Below are positions 14,698 to 14,887 of a DNA stretch of 14,887 bases, piece by piece. Source of the stretch: Cyanobacteria bacterium UBA5018 (lineage in GTDB: Bacteria > Cyanobacteriota > Cyanobacteriia > PCC-6307 > Cyanobiaceae); NCBI GenBank assembly GCA_002396505.1, contig DGYA01000107.1, forward strand, positions 1 through 14,887, in the 5' to 3' direction. The position numbers were made by a program, and so were the translations under genes. The notes below the pieces were generated by a model, which was not told the DNA's origin, did not search any database, and saw nothing but the letters and a program-made list of their open reading frames with translations. The number at the start of each line of letters is the position of its first letter. Position 1 is the first letter of the stretch.

Positions 14698-14740
14698 ATC
14701 AAACAGGGCTACTGAATCAACAGGGTCTACTTAATCAACA
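14688..14740. repeat. Three-unit tandem repeat straddling the dus stop codon
   Basis: Units are 14688-14705 (GGGCTACTGAATCAAACA, 18 nt), 14706-14722 (17 nt, one A fewer) and 14723-14740 (18 nt, two substitutions plus length change). The first unit contains the last codons and TGA of dus, so the later units are duplicates of the gene end. They lie in the convergent gap before the glycine-rich gene; no intrinsic terminator is evident. Confidence 0.9.
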
Positions 14741-14761
14741 GCCATGGGCGGCAAAACAAAC

Positions 14762-14887
14762 TCAGCCCTCGGCGCCACCGTAATAATCGCCACCACCACC
14801 ACCACCGCCAGCAGCGCCACCGCCATAGCCATCGCTGCCACTACGACGACGACGGGCCCGACCTGAATCGACCGACTCACCACCACC
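14762..14887 (-). CDS. 3' end of a glycine-rich protein, probably RNA-binding
   Basis: Only the last 41 residues are in the window; the 5' part lies beyond 14887. The fragment has an Arg-rich patch (GRARRRRSGSDGYGGG), a run of seven glycines, and ends GDYYGGAEG. Gly-rich tails with Arg and Tyr like this are typical of cyanobacterial RRM RNA-binding proteins (Rbp), and I recall an RRM protein gene next to dus in Prochlorococcus. A DEAD-box RNA helicase tail is the main alternative. The frame is open to the window edge and ends in TGA, with typical coding use of GGT/GGC glycine codons. Confidence 0.6.
   Translation of the reverse strand, partial: GGGESVDSGRARRRRSGSDGYGGGAAGGGGGGGDYYGGAEG

Noticed and set aside
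1..14887. Defence island, prophage or integrative element
   Set aside because: No integrase, transposase, restriction, toxin-antitoxin, phage structural or attachment-site signature was found; apart from the pil cassette and the flavoprotein the genes are ordinary housekeeping genes.

Overview
This window looks like chromosomal DNA from a high-GC picocyanobacterium of the Synechococcus/Cyanobium/Prochlorococcus group. The basis is the plastid-type glyceraldehyde-3-phosphate dehydrogenase gene (gap2), a gene order gap2 / murC-murB-ybaB / rsgA-tusA-dnaJ-grpE / dus that I recall as a conserved block in Prochlorococcus and marine Synechococcus, the general lack of Shine-Dalgarno sequences, and two copies of the cyanobacterial HIP1 octamer (GCGATCGC). 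The species assignment is inferred; no database search was possible.

Layout. Positions 1-88 form a 42-bp-stem palindrome that includes the last codons of gap2 (minus strand, 80-1102). Divergent from gap2 is a plus-strand run for peptidoglycan precursor synthesis, murC (1272-2993) and murB (3008-3904), followed by the nucleoid-associated ybaB/ebfC gene (3929-4270). Convergent with it is a tightly overlapping minus-strand operon, grpE-dnaJ-tusA-rsgA (7623 down to 4356): Hsp70 co-chaperones, a TusA-like sulfur carrier and a ribosome-assembly GTPase. A plus-strand type IV pilus motor cassette, pilB-pilT-pilC, occupies 7837-12083. It is followed by a minus-strand HI0933/YhiN-family flavoprotein (12300-13625), a plus-strand tRNA-dihydrouridine synthase (13624-14697) and the 3' end of a glycine-rich minus-strand protein (14762 to the window end), probably an RNA-binding protein.

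How the genes work together. Most are housekeeping: Calvin cycle/glycolysis, wall precursors, protein folding, ribosome maturation and tRNA modification. The pil cassette supplies the extension ATPase, retraction ATPase and inner-membrane platform of a type IV pilus; pilins, secretin and alignment proteins must be encoded elsewhere. As I remember the Prochlorococcus order, dus-msrB-grpE, the pil cassette and the flavoprotein sit where msrB would be.

The most unusual signal is not a gene. Four unrelated sequences, all at gene boundaries, are tandemly repeated with the same period of about 18 nt (17-19): a 16-unit array that extends MurC by about 99 residues, three units between ybaB and rsgA, four units upstream of pilB, and three units straddling the stop codon of dus. 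Several large inverted repeats (gap2 3' end, inside rsgA, 3' of pilC) add to the picture of active repeat formation at gene ends. I see no defence island, CRISPR array, complete insertion sequence, rRNA or tRNA gene here. There is no gene-free stretch longer than about 215 bases.
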